Positions 7,900-17,126 of a stretch of 64,000 bases of DNA are shown here, piece after piece; position 1 is the first letter of the stretch; each line of letters begins with the position of its first letter. The notes under the pieces are model-generated. The model saw nothing but the letters and a program-made list of their open reading frames with translations, was not told the origin of the DNA and ran no database searches. Source of the DNA: Cellulophaga fucicola (GTDB lineage: Bacteria; Bacteroidota; Bacteroidia; Flavobacteriales; Flavobacteriaceae). A program made the translations under genes and the position numbers. The stretch lies in contig NZ_FPIY01000002.1 of assembly GCF_900119145.1 (NCBI RefSeq), positions 372,001-436,000 of the forward strand, in the 5' to 3' direction.

Positions 7900-9567
7900 A
7901 TGAAAAAACAATTCATTAAAGTTGTACTCTCGTGTGCTGTTGTAGCAGGTAGCATTACAAGTTGTAAAAAATCATCTTCATCCAAAGATGTATCTCGTGC
8001 CACAGGTTGGAAAATTAACGCCAAAGAAGGTGGTTTTCAGCACAACTCTGATTTTAAAGAACAAGTTACCGCACCCGGTCTTGTCTTTGTAGAAGGAGGT
8101 ACCTTTACAAAAGGTAAAGTGCAAGATGATGTTATGCACGATTGGAATAATACTCCAACTCAGCAACACGTACAATCCTTTTATATGGATGAAACTGAAG
8201 TAACTAATAAAATGTACCTACAATTTTTAGATTACTTAAAATCTGTATACCCACCAGAAGATCCTAAATATGCTAACATATACAAAGGTGCATTACCTGA
8301 TACATTAGTATGGAGAAACAGACTTGGTTTTAATGAAACTATGACTAACAACTATTTGAGACACCCTGGTTATGCGGAGTATCCTGTAGTTGGTGTTAAC
8401 TGGGTACAAGCTACGCAATTTGCAGAATGGCGTACAGACCGTGTTAACGAATTAATGTTAGAAAAAGAAGGCTACCTTAATGACGAAGCTAAATACAAAG
8501 CCTTAAAAGGTGAAGGCAGTGGTACTTTTAGCACTGAAGCTTACCTAAACAGACCAGAATCTGTATATGGTGGACAAATAGATTCTCTACAAGGAAAAGC
8601 TCAAAAGACGGATTCTGTTTCTACTTTTGCTAAAAGAAGTAGTGGTATAATTTTACCAGAATATAGATTACCTACAGAAACAGAATGGGAATATGCTGCA
8701 CAAGCGAACCAAGGTAACAGAGAATACAACAACTATAGAGGTAGAAAAAAATATCCTTGGGATGGTGATTATACTCGTAACGGACAACGTGTTGGTAGAG
8801 GTGATCAATTAGCAAACTTTAAACAAGGTAAAGGTGATTACGGCGGAATTGCTGGTTGGTCTGACGATGGTGCAGATATTACTAATGCAGTTATGTCTTA
8901 CAAACCAAATGATTTAGGTCTTTACGATATGGCCGGTAACGTGTCTGAATGGGTTGCCGATGTATACAGACCAATAGTAGATGATGAAATTAGTGATTTT
9001 AACTACTATAGAGGTAACATTTATATGAAAACAGCTATTGGTGAAGATGGTAAAGTAAACATCCTTAGAGATTCTGTTTTATATGACACATTACCAAACG
9101 GAAAAATAGTAGCGGTTAACTTACCAGGAGAAATTAAAATGGTTCCTGTAGATGAAGAAGAAACGTACTTAAGAACAAACTTCTCTTCTAGTGATAACAG
9201 AGGTTACAGAGATGGTGAGCCAGGATCTACAAGATTTTACGACAAGTTTAATGATGCAGATGGTGACGAGGAAAATAAAAAGTCTATGTACAACTCACCT
9301 ACTAACAAAATAGAAAGAGATAGTGCTGGTAAATTTATTAGAAACTATGACAAGTCTAACTACAGAACTTCTTTAATTAACAATGAAGTTAGAGTATACA
9401 AAGGTGGTTCTTGGAGAGACCGTGCATTCTGGTTAGACCCTGCACAACGTAGGTACTTACCACAGTATATGGCTACAGATGATATTGGCTTTAGATGTGC
9501 AATGTCTAGAGTTGGTTCTAAGTCTAAGACTAAAAATAAGACTGCTAGAGGTAAAAAAGTAAAATAA
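7900..9567 (+). CDS. gldJ: Gliding motility lipoprotein GldJ
   Basis: A T9SS/gliding-motor lipoprotein that stabilises GldK and is needed for gliding. The lipobox is near residues 19-23 (ITSC). A formylglycine-generating-enzyme (FGE-sulfatase) fold starts at about residue 60 (LVFVEGGTFTKG, MDETEVTNKMY), continues with YRLPTETEWEYAAQ and LYDMAGNVSEWVADVY, and ends with KGGSWRD and DIGFRCAMS. The tail is Lys/Ser-rich. The 555 residues match the family length. It is followed by a strong terminator and then murF. Confidence 0.95.
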   Translation: MKKQFIKVVLSCAVVAGSITSCKKSSSSKDVSRATGWKINAKEGGFQHNSDFKEQVTAPGLVFVEGGTFTKGKVQDDVMHDWNNTPTQQHVQSFYMDETEVTNKMYLQFLDYLKSVYPPEDPKYANIYKGALPDTLVWRNRLGFNETMTNNYLRHPGYAEYPVVGVNWVQATQFAEWRTDRVNELMLEKEGYLNDEAKYKALKGEGSGTFSTEAYLNRPESVYGGQIDSLQGKAQKTDSVSTFAKRSSGIILPEYRLPTETEWEYAAQANQGNREYNNYRGRKKYPWDGDYTRNGQRVGRGDQLANFKQGKGDYGGIAGWSDDGADITNAVMSYKPNDLGLYDMAGNVSEWVADVYRPIVDDEISDFNYYRGNIYMKTAIGEDGKVNILRDSVLYDTLPNGKIVAVNLPGEIKMVPVDEEETYLRTNFSSSDNRGYRDGEPGSTRFYDKFNDADGDEENKKSMYNSPTNKIERDSAGKFIRNYDKSNYRTSLINNEVRVYKGGSWRDRAFWLDPAQRRYLPQYMATDDIGFRCAMSRVGSKSKTKNKTARGKKVK

Positions 9568-9590
9568 TTTACTATAACATATTTTTTAAA

Positions 9591-9620
9591 AAAGACTGCT
9601 CCAAAGAGCAGTCTTTTTTT
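9591..9620 (+). terminator. Terminator between gldJ and murF
   Basis: Stem aaagactgctc / gagcagtcttt (11 bp), 4-base loop, then a run of T. It lies 24 bases past the gldJ stop and just before the murF start, so murF probably needs its own promoter. Confidence 0.85.
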
Positions 9621-9621
9621 T

Positions 9622-9629
9622 TATATTCG
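9622..9629 (+). promoter_or_regulatory. Possible -7 box for murF, at the terminator tail
   Basis: TATATTCG matches TAnnTTTG with one mismatch and ends 4 bases before the murF ATG. If real, the murF message starts almost at its start codon and the promoter overlaps the T-tract of the gldJ terminator. Confidence 0.35.
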
Positions 9630-9633
9630 CTTT

Positions 9634-10911
9634 ATGACTATAGCACAAATCCATCAACTATTTTTAACGTATTCTACTGTCTGTACAGATACAAGAAAAA
9701 TAACCAAAGACTGTATTTTTTTCGCTCTTAAAGGCGATAACTTTAACGGTAATAAATATGCCGCAGAAGCACTACAAAAAGGTGCTACTTATGTTATTGT
9801 TGATGAAAAAGAATACGCAACATCAGATCAATTTATTTTGGTTGAAGATGTTTTACAAACCTTACAACAACTTGGTAAATACCATAGAAAACATTGTACT
9901 GCAAAAGTAATTGGCTTAACAGGTAGTAACGGAAAAACAACTACCAAAGAACTTATAAAAGCTGTTATTCAAAAAAAATATAAAACTATTGCTACTGTTG
10001 GCAACTTAAACAACCACATTGGTGTTCCTTTAACTCTGTTAACCATAAAAGAAGATACCGAAATTGCTATTGTAGAAATGGGAGCTAATCACCTTAAAGA
10101 AATAGAGTTTTTAAGCAATTTAGCAGAGCCAGATTATGGTTACATTACTAATTTTGGAAAGGCCCACCTAGAAGGTTTTGGTAGTACAGAAGGTGTAATA
10201 CAAGGTAAAAGTGAATTATACCATTACCTAACAACAAACCAAAAGCACATTTTTTTAAATGCCGATGACCCTATACAAGAAGCTAAACTTGGAACTTATA
10301 TTAAAAAAATAGGATTTAGTACTAGTAACGAGCAATACTACAAGGTAGAACTATTAAATGCAGATCCTTTTGTTACTATAAAGGTTAAGGATTTTACTAT
10401 AACATCTAACCTAGTTGGCGCCTATAATTTCACAAATTGTTGTGCTGCTATTTTAATGGGAAAGTATTTTAATATTACGTTACCAGATATTAAAAACGCT
10501 ATAGAAAGTTACGTTCCAGAAAATAATAGATCACAAATACTAGAACAAAATGGGCATAAAATAATACTAGATGCTTATAACGCCAACCCAACAAGTATGG
10601 CTGCTGCATTAGACAATTTTAACGGCTTAAAAGTTGCTCGTAAAATTGTTTTTTTAGGTGATATGTTTGAGCTAGGCAATACAGCAGCTGAAGAACACCA
10701 AGAGATTGCAGATAAAGTTGGGAAAATGAATTTCACAACTTCTTTTTTAGTTGGGGAAAATTTTGCTAAAACAGAATCTGAAGCTGTAAAACTGAGTAGT
10801 TTTAATGATTTAAAAAACTACTTAAAAGAACACCCTATACAACCAATGAGTAACCTTTTAATAAAAGGTTCTAGAGGTATGGCACTAGAAAGAATTTTAG
10901 GTATACTATAA
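9634..10911 (+). CDS. murF: UDP-N-acetylmuramoyl-tripeptide--D-alanyl-D-alanine ligase
   Basis: Adds D-Ala-D-Ala to the UDP-MurNAc tripeptide, the last cytosolic step of the peptidoglycan precursor. The Mur-ligase P-loop GLTGSNGKTTTKE lies near residues 92-104, followed by VEMGANH, a YITNFGKAHLEGFG segment, and the C-terminal DAYNANPTSM motif. Its 425 residues are normal for the family. The gldJ-murF order is common in Flavobacteriaceae. A bidirectional terminator follows. Confidence 0.96.
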   Translation: MTIAQIHQLFLTYSTVCTDTRKITKDCIFFALKGDNFNGNKYAAEALQKGATYVIVDEKEYATSDQFILVEDVLQTLQQLGKYHRKHCTAKVIGLTGSNGKTTTKELIKAVIQKKYKTIATVGNLNNHIGVPLTLLTIKEDTEIAIVEMGANHLKEIEFLSNLAEPDYGYITNFGKAHLEGFGSTEGVIQGKSELYHYLTTNQKHIFLNADDPIQEAKLGTYIKKIGFSTSNEQYYKVELLNADPFVTIKVKDFTITSNLVGAYNFTNCCAAILMGKYFNITLPDIKNAIESYVPENNRSQILEQNGHKIILDAYNANPTSMAAALDNFNGLKVARKIVFLGDMFELGNTAAEEHQEIADKVGKMNFTTSFLVGENFAKTESEAVKLSSFNDLKNYLKEHPIQPMSNLLIKGSRGMALERILGIL

Positions 10912-10912
10912 A

Positions 10913-10942
10913 AAAAGCCTCTCTATAAAAAGAGAGGCTTTT
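10913..10942. terminator. Bidirectional terminator between murF and the RMD1 gene
   Basis: Stem aaagcctctct / agagaggcttt with a 6-base loop, A-tract on one side and T-tract on the other. It sits between convergent genes. Confidence 0.85.
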
Positions 10943-10947
10943 AATTT

Positions 10948-11724
10948 TTAAGTTAATTTTAGAAAAAACATATCTAAAACTTCTATTACAATTAAGATTA
11001 TAATAATCCATTCTAGTCTACTACTTTCCTTATGGTCCATAATATCTTTAAACAGCTCTAGGTTTTCTTTTATAACACCTAACCGCTCGTGAATATACCT
11101 GTACCTGTCTTTTAAGTCAAACGTCTTTTTTAACTCTAGGTTTAAATGATTTAACGTTTCGTTATCCCAAGTTACATCTGGTGAATCAAAAATATATAAG
11201 TTTTCAGAAATCTCGTTTTTAATGTTTAAAACTCGACCTATAAACCGTTTTAACTTATTTCCGGATATATCTAATTTCCCTCTTTGCTCAAGATACTTTG
11301 TATGCTCATTTGTTTCCCCTAAAAGCTTCTCTGTAATTTCAAAATAATTATCTAAAGCTACAGACTGCGATGCATTTAAAACTATTAAACGTATTGTTTC
11401 TGTATCAAAAGAAGGTATTATCACTTTATAAAATGATACCTCTTGCTTACCTGGTTCTATTACAACGTTAACCTCTTCAGAAAAACGTTCTTCTTTTAGT
11501 CCTTTGCAAAAAGGCTTAATACTATCTAAAATTACTCTTTTCTCTTCTAAAGAATGATTAAAAAAACCAACCATTCCGTATTGAAATATGTACACAAACT
11601 TCTCATCACCCACCTCATAAAACAACTCGTCTCCGTCTAAAAAAAGCAGGTTCCAAGATAAATTACGTTTGCATTCTCTGATAGATATAGAGGCCGAAAT
11701 TTGGTAGGCGTCTACGCTAAACAT
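10948..11724 (-). CDS. RMD1/DUF155-family protein with C-terminal membrane anchor
   Basis: A 258-residue protein resembling the RMD1/YagE (DUF155) family: an N-terminal mixed fold, a long helical segment (about 130-235, probably coiled coil) and one C-terminal membrane helix near residues 239-256. Eukaryotic relatives are mitochondrial inner-membrane proteins linked to mitochondrial translation. The bacterial role is unknown. It is the last gene of the polyamine operon and lies 2 bases after the acidic small protein. Confidence 0.7.
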   Translation of the reverse strand: MFSVDAYQISASISIRECKRNLSWNLLFLDGDELFYEVGDEKFVYIFQYGMVGFFNHSLEEKRVILDSIKPFCKGLKEERFSEEVNVVIEPGKQEVSFYKVIIPSFDTETIRLIVLNASQSVALDNYFEITEKLLGETNEHTKYLEQRGKLDISGNKLKRFIGRVLNIKNEISENLYIFDSPDVTWDNETLNHLNLELKKTFDLKDRYRYIHERLGVIKENLELFKDIMDHKESSRLEWIIIILIVIEVLDMFFLKLT

Positions 11725-11726
11725 TG

Positions 11727-12026
11727 CTAATCTTCATCTTCTTCTAAAGGTACATCTGGTATTGCATCAGGGTCATCATCATCAAACCCATCGTAATCAT
11801 CTTCATCATAATTAGCCATAGTTACTTCTAACTTCTCACTAATTTTAACCAAGTACTTAGTGTCCTCTGTTAACACCTCAACAGCTTCTATACGCTCTCC
11901 TTTGGCATTAGAAAAACGAATAACGTTTAGGTCATCATAACCATCAGGATACCTTTCTACCAAAAGTTTTAAAACTTCTGGTGTTAGCTTTTTAAAATCT
12001 ACTATAACTCTTTTTAAATTATCCAT
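11727..12026 (-). CDS. Small acidic protein of unknown function
   Basis: 99 residues. The N-terminal two thirds look like a compact alpha/beta domain (MDNLKRVIVDFKKLTPEVL), and the last 28 residues are mostly Asp and Glu, probably disordered. I do not recognise a function. It is tightly packed between the deoxyhypusine-synthase-like gene (2 bases) and the RMD1-type gene (2 bases), so it is almost certainly expressed with the polyamine enzymes. The acidic tail could bind metal, polyamine or a basic protein, but that is a guess. Confidence 0.75.
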   Translation of the reverse strand: MDNLKRVIVDFKKLTPEVLKLLVERYPDGYDDLNVIRFSNAKGERIEAVEVLTEDTKYLVKISEKLEVTMANYDEDDYDGFDDDDPDAIPDVPLEEDED

Positions 12027-12028
12027 AG

Positions 12029-12997
12029 TTACATATCTAATAAGTAAGCAAAAATTAATGGCGCAACAATCGTTGCATCACTTTCTATAATAAACTTTGG
12101 CGTATCAATATCTAATTTACCCCAAGTAATTTTCTCATTTGGTACCGCTCCAGAATACGAACCATAACTTGTTGTAGAATCTGAAATCTGACAGAAATAA
12201 CTCCAAAATGGTGTTTCTGGTTTTTCCATATCCTGATATAACATTGGAACAACACAGATTGGAAAATCTCCTGCAATTCCTCCTCCAATTTGAAAGAATC
12301 CAATTCCGTTTTCAGAATTATTTGTATACCAATCAGCAAGGAAAGTCATATATTCTATACCAGATTTTACCGTACTTGCATTTAATTCGCCTTTTAAAAC
12401 ATAAGAAGCAAAAATATTACCCATTGTAGAATCTTCCCAACCTGGACAAATAATTGGTAAGTTTTTTTCTGCAGCTGCGTACATCCAAGAATCTTTAATA
12501 TCTATCTCGTAATATTCCTCTAAAACCCCAGACAATAATAATTTGTACATATATTCATGAGGTAAAAAACGCTCGCCATTTGCCTCTGCATCTTTCCATA
12601 TTTTTACAATATGTTCTTGAATTCTTCTAAAAGCCTCTTCTTCTGGTATACAAGTATCTGTAACTCGGTTTAGTCCTTTTTCTAATAAATCCCATTCATC
12701 TTGAGGCGTTAAATCTCTATAATTAGGTACACGCTTGTAATGAGAATGTGCTACAAGATTCATAACATCTTCCTCTAAGTTTGCTCCTGTACAAGAAACT
12801 ATTTGCACTTTATCTTGACGAATCATTTCTGCAAAAATCTTTCCTAACTCTGCAGTACTCATTGCTCCTGCTAAAGAAACTAACATTTTAGACCCTTTAT
12901 TTAATTGTGCTTCGTACCCTTTTGCAGCGTCTACTAAAGCAGCTGCATTAAAGTGTAAAAAGTATTTTTCTATAAAATTTGTAATTGGTTTGCTCAT
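12029..12997 (-). CDS. Deoxyhypusine synthase-like protein
   Basis: A 322-residue member of the deoxyhypusine synthase family. Human DHS forms its enzyme intermediate on Lys329 in a WGK motif; the equivalent WGK is present here with Lys294, followed by the usual SDATIVAPL end. Bacteria lack eIF5A, and bacterial relatives studied elsewhere act as homospermidine synthases or related aminobutyl transferases. Its place downstream of arginine decarboxylase and agmatinase fits a polyamine-condensing role using putrescine or spermidine. Which polyamine it makes cannot be read from sequence. Confidence 0.88.
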   Translation of the reverse strand: MSKPITNFIEKYFLHFNAAALVDAAKGYEAQLNKGSKMLVSLAGAMSTAELGKIFAEMIRQDKVQIVSCTGANLEEDVMNLVAHSHYKRVPNYRDLTPQDEWDLLEKGLNRVTDTCIPEEEAFRRIQEHIVKIWKDAEANGERFLPHEYMYKLLLSGVLEEYYEIDIKDSWMYAAAEKNLPIICPGWEDSTMGNIFASYVLKGELNASTVKSGIEYMTFLADWYTNNSENGIGFFQIGGGIAGDFPICVVPMLYQDMEKPETPFWSYFCQISDSTTSYGSYSGAVPNEKITWGKLDIDTPKFIIESDATIVAPLIFAYLLDM

Positions 12998-13005
12998 TTT
13001 GTTTT

Positions 13006-14538
13006 TTATTTTTTTGATAATTTTCTAACTTCGAAAATATCTGTTCTTCTATCTTTTAAATTACGTACACTACCAAATTTATTCAAGTCTTTTAACAAGT
13101 CTAAATCCACATCGGCAATTAAAATCATTTCGGTATTTGTAGTTGCTTCTGCCTTGATTCCGTTTGCAGGAAAAGAGAAATCGCAAGGTGTAAACACCAT
13201 AGATTGCGCATACTGAATGTCCATATTATTTACTTTTGGTAAATTACCCACACTTCCTGCAATGGCAACATAACACTCGTTCTCTATCGCTCTAGCTTGT
13301 GCACAATGACGCACTCTAGAATATCCATTTTGCGTATCCGTTAAAAACGGAACAAACAAAATATCCATTCCTTCTTCTGCTAAAATTCTACTTAATTCAG
13401 GAAACTCAGAATCATAACAAATTAATACGCCAATTTTACCGCAATCTGTATCAAACGTTTTTATTTCATTACCACCTTGCATTCCCCAAACCTTTGCTTC
13501 ATCTGGTGTAACATGTAATTTCTCATAACGCTCTGTAGAACCATCTCTTTTACAGATATAACCAGCATTGTACAACAATTCATCCTTAATTTCTGGCATA
13601 CTACCCGTAATAATATTAATGTTATACGTAATAGCTAACTCAGAAAATTTCTGAACAATTTGTGGTGTATATTTTGCCAATTCTCTAATTGCTTCCGATT
13701 CTGGCAAGTGATTATTATCTGCCATTAACGGAGCGTTAAAAAACTCTGGAAACAACGCAAAATCAGATCTGTATGCAGAAACTGCGTCTACAAAATACTC
13801 TGCTTGTTGCATTAATTCTTCTAAATCTTTATACAAACGCATTTGCCACTGAATTAACCCTAAACGAACTACCTTTTTCTTAGTAGCCGCTTTTTTAGAC
13901 TTTTTCTCGTAGTAAATATTATCCCATTCTAACAAAACTGCAAATTCACCAGAATTTTCATCACCTTCTAAATATCCTTTTAAAATTTTTGAAGGATGAA
14001 AATCATTCGAAATCTGAAAGTTTAAAACCGGATCGTGAATTTCTTTACGTTTTACACTTTCTATATACTCTTTTGGTGATAATGTTGCTGCATATTTATG
14101 GTAATTAGGAATTCTGCCGCCAAATGCAATTCCTTTTAAATTTTGTTTTTCAGCCAGTTCTTTTCTATAATCATACAACCTTCTACCTAAACGTAAACCT
14201 CTGTATTCTTTTTTTATAAAAACATCTATTCCGTATAAAACATCACCATCTTCATGATGCGTATTAAAGGTATAATTACCCGTAATATCTTCATACGTGT
14301 GTTGATCGTCGAAACTATCATAATCTAATTTTATAGATAATGCACAACCAGCCAACTCTCCATTTATCTTTATTATAACCTGTCCTTCTGGAAATTTATC
14401 AATTAAAGATTTAATTTGACTCTCTCTCCAATAAGAACCTGGCATACTAGAATATGCCTGAATCATTGCTTCTTTTAACTGTTTATAGTCAGTTAAAGTT
14501 AAATAATGAAGCTCAATGTTTTCTATATTTTTGATCAT
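13006..14538 (-). CDS. Bifunctional GNAT acetyltransferase / nitrilase-superfamily amidohydrolase
   Basis: 510 residues in two parts. Residues 1-215 are a GNAT fold (acetyl-CoA loop near YRGLRLGRRLYDYRK). Residues about 222-500 are a carbon-nitrogen hydrolase with the Glu-Lys-Cys triad visible as FPEFFNAPL (about 264), YEKLHVTPDEA (about 339) and LICYDSEFPE (about 373). Nitrilase relatives include N-carbamoylputrescine amidase, but agmatinase upstream makes that step unnecessary. The pair may acetylate and deacylate polyamines or related amides. Gaps to its neighbours are 8-9 bases. Confidence 0.88.
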   Translation of the reverse strand: MIKNIENIELHYLTLTDYKQLKEAMIQAYSSMPGSYWRESQIKSLIDKFPEGQVIIKINGELAGCALSIKLDYDSFDDQHTYEDITGNYTFNTHHEDGDVLYGIDVFIKKEYRGLRLGRRLYDYRKELAEKQNLKGIAFGGRIPNYHKYAATLSPKEYIESVKRKEIHDPVLNFQISNDFHPSKILKGYLEGDENSGEFAVLLEWDNIYYEKKSKKAATKKKVVRLGLIQWQMRLYKDLEELMQQAEYFVDAVSAYRSDFALFPEFFNAPLMADNNHLPESEAIRELAKYTPQIVQKFSELAITYNINIITGSMPEIKDELLYNAGYICKRDGSTERYEKLHVTPDEAKVWGMQGGNEIKTFDTDCGKIGVLICYDSEFPELSRILAEEGMDILFVPFLTDTQNGYSRVRHCAQARAIENECYVAIAGSVGNLPKVNNMDIQYAQSMVFTPCDFSFPANGIKAEATTNTEMILIADVDLDLLKDLNKFGSVRNLKDRRTDIFEVRKLSKK

Positions 14539-14547
14539 TTTATAATA

Positions 14548-15495
14548 CTAAAAATCATCGTTATCAGCATCTTTAAACTTAGATAGTTTATTAAATGGAT
14601 TTGCTTTATCTGCATCATCACCATTGTCATAACTATCATCGTTAGTAGCAAATTTGTAACTTAACATTTTGTAATATAATTTTGCAGCCAAAAAGTCTGA
14701 TGATTTATCCGCTTTATTTGGGCAAAGTTCAACAATATCAAAACCAACAACATTTTTCTCTGTAAACACTTGCTTTAAAAACTCAAGCGTCTCGTACCAA
14801 AACAAACCTCCTGGCTCTGGTGTACCTGTAGATGGCATTATAGAAGGGTCAAAAGCATCTAAATCTAACGTAATAAATACGTTTTCTGTCATTTGATTTA
14901 CAACTTTATCCATCCAATACTCATCGTTTACCATATCATGTGCAAAGAATGTTTTTTCTTCGTCCATAAATGTTTTTTCTATAGCATCCATACTACGTAT
15001 ACCAACTTGTAATAAATTAGTTTGTTGGCTAGCTTCATGCACAGCGCAAGCGTGATTACAAGTAGTACCGTCATAAGATTCTCTTAAATCTGCATGCGCA
15101 TCTATATGTAATACAGTTAAGTTGCTAAAACACTCATTAAAAGCTCTAATTGTACCTATAGATATAGAGTGTTCCCCACCAAATAATGTAACAAACTTAT
15201 TACGTTTAATGTACTTTTTAGTTATTTTATGCACCTCATCTACCATAGCTTCTGGAGAACTATTTTCAGTAATTGCATCTGCAAGATATACACCTTGCTG
15301 GTATGGTTCTGTTCCTGTTTCAATATCGTACAGCTCCATATTTTCTGATGCATTTAAAAAGGCTTCTGGCCCCTTATCTGCTCCTTTTCCCCATGTACTT
15401 GTTCCGTCATAAGGAACAGGTATTAAAACTACTTTTGCGGTTTCCAATTGCGCAAACTGGTCTGGTATGCCTGCGTAATTATTTGTTGTGCTCAT
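14548..15495 (-). CDS. speB: Agmatinase (ureohydrolase family)
   Basis: Hydrolyses agmatine to putrescine and urea. The 315 residues carry the binuclear manganese motifs GGEHSIS, DAHADLR and DLDAFDPS, followed by GTPEPGG. The C-terminal tail is unusually acidic. It overlaps the end of the decarboxylase gene by 17 bases, strong evidence of cotranscription and of a shared pathway (arginine to agmatine to putrescine). Arginase is the alternative within the superfamily, but the neighbour favours agmatinase. Confidence 0.92.
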   Translation of the reverse strand: MSTTNNYAGIPDQFAQLETAKVVLIPVPYDGTSTWGKGADKGPEAFLNASENMELYDIETGTEPYQQGVYLADAITENSSPEAMVDEVHKITKKYIKRNKFVTLFGGEHSISIGTIRAFNECFSNLTVLHIDAHADLRESYDGTTCNHACAVHEASQQTNLLQVGIRSMDAIEKTFMDEEKTFFAHDMVNDEYWMDKVVNQMTENVFITLDLDAFDPSIMPSTGTPEPGGLFWYETLEFLKQVFTEKNVVGFDIVELCPNKADKSSDFLAAKLYYKMLSYKFATNDDSYDNGDDADKANPFNKLSKFKDADNDDF

Positions 15496-16882
15496 ATCCT
15501 AAAATTTTAAGCAGATCTTCTGCCTTTTGTTGTTCACTAAATAATTTGGTTGTTATATTTCCGTCTACATCTTTATCTATTAATATGTGCTTAGGATGTG
15601 GTATTAAACAGTGTTGTAAACCGCCATAACCACCAATACTTTCTTGGTAAGCACCTGTATTAAAGAATCCAATATATAATGGTTTATCTTTTTTATACTT
15701 TGGTAAATAAATAGCATTTGTGTTTTGCTCACTGTTGTAATAGTCATCACTATCACAAGTTAAACCACCTAGCAAAACACGCTCGTACTCATCTTCCCAT
15801 CTATTAATTGGCAACATAATAAATCTCTTATTAATTGCCCATGTATCTGGCAATGTTGTAATAAAAGAAGAATCTATCATGTTCCACTTTTCTCTATCGT
15901 TTTGTTGTTTCTGGTATAGAATTTCATAAATAGCTCCACCAGACTCACCTACTGTAAAGCTACCAAATTCTGTAAAAATATTTGGTACGTCTACACCTGC
16001 TTCATCACAAGTTAGCTGAATTTGATTAATTATCTCATCAATAATATATTGATAATCATAATCAAACACCAACGAGTTTTTAATAGGAAAACCGCCCCCT
16101 ATGTTTAAACTATCTAATGATGGGCATATTTTTTTTAGCTTAACATAAACCTTTAAACATTTTAAAAGTTCGTTCCAGTAATATGCGTTATCTTTTATAC
16201 CTGTGTTAATAAAGAAGTGCAACATTTTTAATTGCACTTTATCATTATCCTTTATTTGACTTTCGTAAAAAGGAACTATGTTTTTGTAACCAATACCTAA
16301 ACGAGAAGTATAGAACTCAAACTTTGGCTCTTCTTCAGACGCTATACGTATTCCTACTTTAAAATCATCATCAATTTCATTAGATAACAAATCTATTTCC
16401 TCGTAATTATCTATTATAGGAATACAGTTACGGTGACCCTCATTAATTAATCTAGCAATGTTAGTTATGTATTGGTCTCTTTTAAAGCCGTTACAAATTA
16501 CATAGGTATCATCTTTAATTTTACCATCCTTTTTTAAATTTTCTATAATATTAATATCAAACGCCGAAGACGTTTCTATATGAATATTATTCTTTAATGC
16601 CTCGTGTAATACAGGCTTAAAGTGAGAACTTTTAGTGCAGTAACAATAATGGTATTTACCTTTGTACTTGTGCTTTTCCATTGCAATACCAAACCAATCT
16701 TTAGCTCTAGAAATGTTATCAGAGATTTTTGGTAAGTACGTAAATTTTAAAGGACTGCCATACTGCTCTACTAGTTGTTTTAGCGGTATGTCATGAAACA
16801 TAAGGTTTTCTCCATCTAACTTAAATTCTTCTTGTGGAAAATGATAAGTCTGGTCAATTAAATCGATATATTTAGTATTCAT
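15479..16882 (-). CDS. PLP-dependent arginine decarboxylase-like enzyme (fold type III)
   Basis: 467 residues of the alanine-racemase-fold decarboxylase family (the DAP/ornithine/arginine group). The probable PLP lysine is Lys84 (YCTKSSHF), the glycine-rich phosphate loop is LNIGGGFPIKNS, and the substrate-end motif is CDSDDYY. It is much shorter than the 630-residue SpeA of Escherichia coli, so it is a different subtype; arginine is inferred from the adjacent agmatinase. I chose ATG 16882 (MNTKYIDLID) over an upstream in-frame ATG at 16921 because the extension is A/T-run sequence. A long leader precedes it. Confidence 0.9.
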   Translation of the reverse strand: MNTKYIDLIDQTYHFPQEEFKLDGENLMFHDIPLKQLVEQYGSPLKFTYLPKISDNISRAKDWFGIAMEKHKYKGKYHYCYCTKSSHFKPVLHEALKNNIHIETSSAFDINIIENLKKDGKIKDDTYVICNGFKRDQYITNIARLINEGHRNCIPIIDNYEEIDLLSNEIDDDFKVGIRIASEEEPKFEFYTSRLGIGYKNIVPFYESQIKDNDKVQLKMLHFFINTGIKDNAYYWNELLKCLKVYVKLKKICPSLDSLNIGGGFPIKNSLVFDYDYQYIIDEIINQIQLTCDEAGVDVPNIFTEFGSFTVGESGGAIYEILYQKQQNDREKWNMIDSSFITTLPDTWAINKRFIMLPINRWEDEYERVLLGGLTCDSDDYYNSEQNTNAIYLPKYKKDKPLYIGFFNTGAYQESIGGYGGLQHCLIPHPKHILIDKDVDGNITTKLFSEQQKAEDLLKILGYEHNK

Positions 16883-16983
16883 TAAATTATTTTTTAGTAA
16901 AATTAAAAATTTGAAACACAAGAAATCCCTGTGCCTTTTGGCATTATTTTTTGCGGAAAAATTTCTAAATACTAAACAATGAT

Positions 16984-17126
16984 TTGACGCTCCGTGGTTG
17001 GCACGAAGAAGTAGTCATGCTGACTGCAGACTATAGAGTTGTTACCGGAAGTTAGCTTTAAAATTCGGTTTCCTATCTTATAGGTTGTTTGTGGGTATGA
17101 CTTCCTAATTCCCAAAAACCCGAACA
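16984..17126 (-). ncRNA. Candidate structured RNA or leader upstream of the polyamine operon
   Basis: A GC-richer island in the 593-base gap between the divergent decarboxylase and cNMP/CBS genes. It holds a series of complementary segments: cgtg/cacg (16993-17005), tagtc-a-tgc / gca-gacta (17012-17033), acc-gaa / ttc-ggt (17044-17079), cctat/atagg near 17081-17093, and ttcggttt with aaacccgaa (17074-17125), the last competing with the third. There is no ORF. On the minus strand it would be a leader about 100 bases before the decarboxylase ATG; it could also be an independent small RNA on either strand. I cannot name an Rfam family. Confidence 0.45.

Noticed and set aside
16883..16921. Longer start for the arginine decarboxylase
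   Set aside because: The extra residues come from A/T runs; MNTKYIDLID gives a normal N-terminus.
16931..16942. tgcc-tttt-ggca hairpin followed by T-rich sequence on the plus strand
   Set aside because: It resembles a short terminator, but only 4 bp of stem and no plus-strand gene ends there.
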